A DNA stretch of 64,000 bases. Origin: Trema orientale. Taxonomy: Eukaryota; Streptophyta; Magnoliopsida; Rosales; Cannabaceae. Positions 58,447-64,000 of this stretch are shown in pieces. Location of the stretch: assembly GCA_002914845.1 (NCBI GenBank), contig JXTC01000019.1, positions 1,124,912-1,188,911 on the forward strand. Reading direction: 5' to 3'. The notes beneath the pieces are model-generated. The model made no database searches. It worked only from the letters and a program-made list of their open reading frames with translations, and was not told where the DNA came from. The translations under genes were made by a program, and so were the position numbers. How positions within the stretch are numbered: the stretch's first letter is position 1; each line of letters starts with the position of its first letter.

Positions 58447-61400
58447 AAGATATTATTATTATTTTGCGATATAATTTTGACCATATCTAACACAGAAGAT
58501 AATTTTGATCCAATTCCGTGAATTTATAATTAAAAAACAATAAAACTGAAATTAGTATTTTGCAAAAAGGACTCTTTTAAGCAAATGCTTAATAAATTTA
58601 TCTTCTCATATTTAATATATCTAAAAATATTTCTATATATTAATGAATATGAAAAAAAATTATTTTCTCAAATTTGAGAAATCAAATATTCTTACAATAA
58701 TGTTATTTAAAACAATAATAATAATCTCCCTTTTTAATTTATACTGTGTCTTCACATTATTAAAAGACAATTATTCATATTGATGTGAAAAAATTATAAT
58801 AAATTAATTCTTCATATTAATTTTGAATACTCTTTTTTTTAAGAAAAATTTATCTTTTAAAAGTATAATAAAAAATATACCTAAAATCTCAAATCATATT
58901 GAGCCACCATGCCTATAGGGTATGTTTGGATATGAATATACTTAATCACAGGTGAAGAGGCCATAGATCTAATAAGAAGATAGGTAATTAGAATTAGTTA
59001 TGTACTGATGTAAAAATTACCAAGAACATGTGTACTGGGGCTTTTAAATGGCTCAATATTTATAGAGTTCTTTGAATACATGTAGATGTATGAAAATATG
59101 GATTGGATAATTATTTAGATGAAAAAATGTTACTCTTTATATATTGACCAAAACTTGATCATACATATCATATGAACTTCATTATATATAACCATGAAGT
59201 ACGGAACTTTAGTGATCAAACTAAAGACTTGCACTCATGTTCATTAATAGTGTTTGGCTATCAAATGGAGTGGAGATAAAAGATTAGCCATATATATATA
59301 TGTGAAGTGATGTTGATCATGCATGAAAATAAGATGAAAACTTATGTAAAACTTTATAAAATATGAGATAAGTTGGTGTGAGGGTGGCTTTGAATATTCT
59401 TTAAAAATCAAAATTAACACAAGATAACATAAGAAAAAGTAGCAGTACAAATAGTGGAGAAAAAACAAATTAGTGCCGATCGGACAAAAATATATGCATC
59501 CATATAATTAATTGACATCCTTCAGATTCTCGTTCAAAAAATCTTATTTCAGGTTTTAAAACTCTGTCTCAAAATTTATTTAAAAATAAAAGATATTTAT
59601 CATTGAACACATCTCAATCTTTGCTGGTAATAATGAAGCAACCGAGTCTGCTTCAATTAGAGTCTGAATGGAAAAATTTAAGAAACTCCTTATTAATGAA
59701 TTTGAAACTTAATAACAAATTCAAATAATATAACAATATTAGACAACATACAATTGTACTTGTTGGCAAATTTTTCTTAGACATCACAATTCCAAATTTA
59801 CTAAAAATACATGCTCGAAATATGATTGTATTATCACAATTTGTGTAGGTTAGATATGATTGTATTAAATAATAATAAAAATTTTACACTTTGTCACTCA
59901 AATATTAGCTTTAATTTACATAAACATATGTCATCCATTATATTAAACAACATTTTAAAAACTCAATATCAAGTTAAGGATAAGTCATTTCAATATTGTA
60001 TTCTCTTATATTTAATGCATCTTTTATTTCTATTAATAAAGTTAAAAAATATATATCTTCTCAAAATTACAATAAACTTCTTAAATTAATTGATAGATCA
60101 AATATTTTTAAATATATAATTAACTACTTACATTAAAAAAAAAAAACTTTTCATTGATAAATCAAATGTTCCACTAATATAATTTTAAAAAATTGATCTT
60201 GTTTTTTTATTTATATTTGATTCTTTACATGTGAAGAACTTATTATATATAATTATTCACATTGATCAGAAAAACTTGAAAGTTAAATAAAGCTCTCATA
60301 TAAATTTTGAATATTAAAATATTTTCTTTTAAAATACATATAAAAATTATGACTAAGATCTCAAATCATGTTGAGTTGTTTATGTTTTATATATATTTGC
60401 TCCAACAATTTTCGATAAGTCAAATTTTTAGTTAGGATTTTTTTCGTTCAAATTGAATTAGGTTAAAATTATGCTTTTGAATATGCAGTTTGGATGATCT
60501 AATTGAATTTTAATGATATTAATATAAACATACATATGAGTAAAGCTCTTCTCACCTAAAAATAGCAAGTTGGGACATGAAAGATAACACTATTTGAAAT
60601 TCACATATTTAGTTAAACCTACTTGAAACGAAATTGATTCTAATTAACTTGATTTATTAATTTATTATCAATATATATCATTAAATGGTAAATAACTATT
60701 TAGTAAAAATTATTTTTTATTGAATTTCCTGTAAATAAAATGAAAGACATAAAACTAATGAGCTATAACTTGTCTTAATATGGTAAAACTTAATATGTAA
60801 GTTTTCAATAGATATTTTTATTTTTGCTATCCATAAATACATTTGACTAAATAGCAAATGACTTATAAACGCAAATCAGCATGTTAGTTCCACCTATATT
60901 TATTTTTATTCTAATTCTTGTAAGGAAATAAATTTACTTCCATTTCGATACCAACTCAAATAGATAATGAGAATTTAAAATCATTTTTTTAATATAATTG
61001 TTGAATAAAAAAGAAGATTCTATTTTTATTTATGTTTAATCAATGTTATTTCTTCTCTTTTTTTATTTTTTTGTATATTTTTTAATTGTTAATTTATTGA
61101 AACTTAATGTAATTTAACAAGTATAAAATATCTTTTTGGACTTGGTTTCCGTTTTTTTTTTCACTATGATGAAACTATAATATCTTTATTGTAAATTATA
61201 TAATATATAATGCGTCCAGAATGGATTGCTCATCATATGATATGATTTTATTTTTTTTATTTTAAATTTTAGTTACCTCTCCCGAAAAATAATTAATTAC
61301 TAAAGTATTTTTCGCGTTATATTTTCTTATTATATATTTTTTTTAATGATAGTTAGCTTTAATTAAATTGTACTTTAGAATTAAGTTATCTTACATGGAA

Positions 61401-63136
61401 TTAAATGAAAATGGAGAATATTTCGAGAATTGAAATATAGGAATTCAAATTTAACAGATAACAAACAAGTTGCCCACTAGAATAATCTTCTATATTTGGA
61501 TAATATTAAATACAATAGATTTTTTTGGTACATTTATTCAACTTATTATAAAATCTGATGTCAATCAAACGCTCTAAATCAGAATAACTATAAATCAAAA
61601 TAATCATAGATGGATAAATATTGTAATCCATTATGAAGAAGCAAGTACCCAAACTTAATTTAAAAAAAAATGTGTTTTGACTCATTGAAACAGGTGACAC
61701 ATGGTTCAAATCAAAACCAACATGTAAAATAAGGAACTTCTAGTGCACCTTTCCCAATTCAATTTTCGGTTATATAAAGTTTCTGGAAAAAATTAGAAAA
61801 TTGTTTCTTCTTCAGAAACTTTTCAAAAGAAATGCCCTGGCCATTTTCAGTTTTAAGATAAAATGCCATGCTTTTTATTTTCTTGGACAATTTTTTTCAA
61901 GGTCACATTTTTGTTATTTCAAAGCAAAATTTGAACTTGGGTTTGAAATTGAATTCAGGATAGACTGCACAAAAAAGGAAAACTAGAATTAGTCAGTACG
62001 CTAGCTCTTTGAGACTTTTTTAATCAACAGAAAGGGATGGCACATACACTTTCAAGATAATTTGGCCGTTGAATTTTGGACACGGTGCCTCACCTAAACG
62101 GTGACGTATTAAACCTTGTCACAATTTGTCTAAACAAGAGAAAATAATTAGAAGAAACCGCAAAGGGACAAGTACAATCAGATATGCCTCAGAAGTTCCC
62201 ATCTGATGGTCTACAGCCTGCCAAACCAAATTGCTTAAAATAGCACAAACCCATTGTTTACAGAAAAGTCGATTCGTTAAACAGTTTCCATAAACAGAAG
62301 AAGAATATAATCAAAACCCATGCTTGAGTTGCAAGAACTTAGAAGTTAAGCCAAGTTGATATCATTAGGTAAGTGAGTTGAAGACTCTCTATCTAAGACA
62401 GAAATAGCCGCCTTCTGGTTGTGACAGTGGATACATAAACAAGCACGTATTATGTGTATATATATTAATATAAAGCACGTATTATGTTCATATATTTATA
62501 TATATGTCTCAACCTCCTTGGTCCTTTCTTACAACCAAGCACCAGCAACCTGTAACAAGCACATGTAAAGAGGTTAGTGAGTACATAAGCAATGATTTTC
62601 TGCAAAATGAGGTTATCCCATTCAATCTGCATCGACTACAGCCATTCAGCAATTCCCTACATAGTAAGTAGTTAAGGGGGGAAAAATGAGAAATTCAGTC
62701 ATTATGATCAAGATCAATCATTCTGACGTGGGATTAGACTCCAAAGAGAAATAAAAAAGGTTAACCCTCAAAACCACCTAATCATTGAGGAAAAGATATG
62801 AAAAATCATAAGCACTTAAATTGATTGATTATTTGAGAGTTAAGAATGTTCTCAAAACTATGATCTTATTATAACTCTGGATGTCCTAGTTAATCGAGAA
62901 TGGTCGCAACATATTTTGCTTCAAAATAAGCTGTAACATTTGTTACAATTAGGCCTTAAATCCATTATAGAATCTGAATAGAAAAGACAGTTTCCATCAA
63001 AATTTAGGAATATAATCTCAACCAGGTATTACACTAATGCTATACATGACCCCCCAACGTCCCCCAAGCTTGTTGAATAATACAAATGAATAATCACTAT
63101 CTCCACTATCTGTGAAACCTGAGGAATTTTAGTTCA
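58447..63136. other. AT-rich intergenic region and IF-3 3' flank
   Basis: Very AT-rich with no gene I can support. Near its end, 62549 and below look like a possible 3' UTR exon of the IF-3 gene (acceptor TTACAG before GTTGCTGG on the minus strand), but this is tentative. Confidence 0.4.
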
Positions 63137-64000
63137 TCAAACGCTAGCTGATACTTCATCTACTGCTTCTGCCTTATTATCTTTTTTCTTCGGTGGTTCT
63201 TGAGCTTTTTGTAGAACAGCCTTATTAGGAACCAAAACTATGAATATATTCCTGTCTTTAAAGTTTTTGGCTTCCTCTGTTGCAAGCTGCAAACACAACA
63301 GTAACAAGCAAACCGTCACAGATGACTATTAACAAGGGTAAACTCTGAAAAATCCTATAAATAAGTTTGAGCTGAGTATCTAACCAGAAGTTTATGCATA
63401 AACTGAAGATTTAGATAATCGAGTAAACAAATGGTATATATATGTGTCAACCAAGACTACATAATCACCAACCAAAGTGACCAAAGATAATGTCATGGCT
63501 AAAACGTCAATACATATGTTTGTAAAGGTACACACTTAACAACTTCATTGTTTATTGGTTGTCTGTCTGCCTGTACGCTATTGCTTTTTGTTCGGTAGAA
63601 TCACAATCTTTGATTACCAAAAAAGAACAGATTTTCCGGTACATAAACTCCTTCAGCACTGCCATTTGCTCAAATGTTTGCTTTTCCAAACCGATATCTT
63701 AAACGGAGAAATAAATTACTTCTTGACTCGATCTCAATTATAATTATTGTTCATAATAAGAAAAACACAAACAAATACCCTTACCTCCCCAATGTCATTC
63801 TGGAAACGTCTGATTAGCTCAATAGCGAAATTCCTGAACTCATTTTCACGACCTTTCAAGTTTACTATAACCTTAACCTACAGAAATTAGTCTAAAGATT
63901 CACTACGCACAGAAAAATAAAACGAGAGGGAGGGAAAGAGAGGGAGCAGAAAACATGTGTAAGCAAATGCTGACAAGACAAAAGAAATTGAATTAACCTT
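63137..64000 (-). CDS. Chloroplast translation initiation factor IF-3, C-terminal exons (partial)
   Basis: Exons on the minus strand: 64000-63998 (last codon of an exon, Lys), 63877-63785 (31 codons, starts VKVIVNLKGRENEF) and 63286-63137 (49 codons plus stop, starts LATEEAKNFKDRN). Splice borders are canonical and phases agree. The sequence is the C-terminal domain of bacterial-type IF-3, which binds the 30S subunit and checks initiator tRNA. The tail beyond LVPNKAV (QEPPKKKDNKAEAVDEVSASV) is a plant-plastid-type extension rich in Lys and acidic residues. It matches the Arabidopsis SVR9 / SVR9-like family; by gene order At4g30690 is the likely counterpart. The transit peptide and N-terminal domain lie beyond the window. 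Confidence 0.85.

Noticed and set aside
661-64000. Search for a bacterial-style system, tRNA or rRNA genes, CRISPR or viral insertion
   Set aside because: Nothing of the kind is visible; the DNA reads as an ordinary plant nuclear chromosome segment with retroelements and MITEs.

Overview
The window is nuclear DNA of a flowering plant, almost certainly a eudicot. Genes have many introns with GT..AG borders, intergenic DNA is very AT-rich and full of degenerate transposable elements, and every recognised protein matches an angiosperm family. I cannot name the species. Bases 1-660 are an assembly gap (N) and base 37673 is a single N. No tRNA, rRNA, CRISPR or prokaryotic feature was seen.

Layout. 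661-2419: the 5' end (LTR, primer-binding site, gag, start of protease) of a Ty3/gypsy retrotransposon on the minus strand, cut by the gap. 2854-6027 (-): six-exon EF-hand, calcineurin-B-like protein of 175 aa. 6300-13500: repeat zone with nested MITEs, palindromic elements and a foldback element. 13679-20285 (+): 13-exon FAD-dependent oxidoreductase of 703 aa, orthologue of Arabidopsis PDE327. 20286-32250: about 12 kb without a recognisable gene, holding tandem repeats, an LTR fragment and a promoter-like island. About 32290-37648 (+): AUG8/QWRF8 microtubule protein (621 aa, 5' UTR intron). 38967-39077 (+): possible 36-aa small ORF. 39290-46800: repeat zone (LTR-like DNA, one CACTA terminus, two foldback copies). 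46868-49213 (+): intronless DYW-type PPR protein (781 aa). 50397-56633 (-): complete 13-exon CESA7 secondary-wall cellulose synthase (1041 aa). 56634-63100: promoter region, then AT-rich DNA with a foldback element. 63137-64000 (-): last exons of a chloroplast translation initiation factor IF-3, running off the window.

How the genes relate. They do not form a pathway; this is ordinary eukaryotic gene order. As I recall the Arabidopsis map, PDE327, QWRF8, the DYW PPR and IF-3 correspond to At4g30720, At4g30710, At4g30700 and At4g30690, in the same order. The window therefore appears to be a conserved microsynteny block, with CESA7 (At5g17420 in Arabidopsis) between the PPR and IF-3 genes. Three of the four encode organelle proteins (plastid oxidoreductase, mitochondrial RNA editing factor, plastid IF-3).

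I rebuilt exon structures by hand from splice sites, reading frame and family similarity. All joined coding sequences close in frame at the expected protein lengths. Nothing here is a clearly new biological system. The best leads are the nested and opposed palindromic MITEs at 6468-7071, the 36-aa ORF at 38967, the GTGAGCTCA minisatellite at 28311, and the CESA7 insertion into a conserved gene block.
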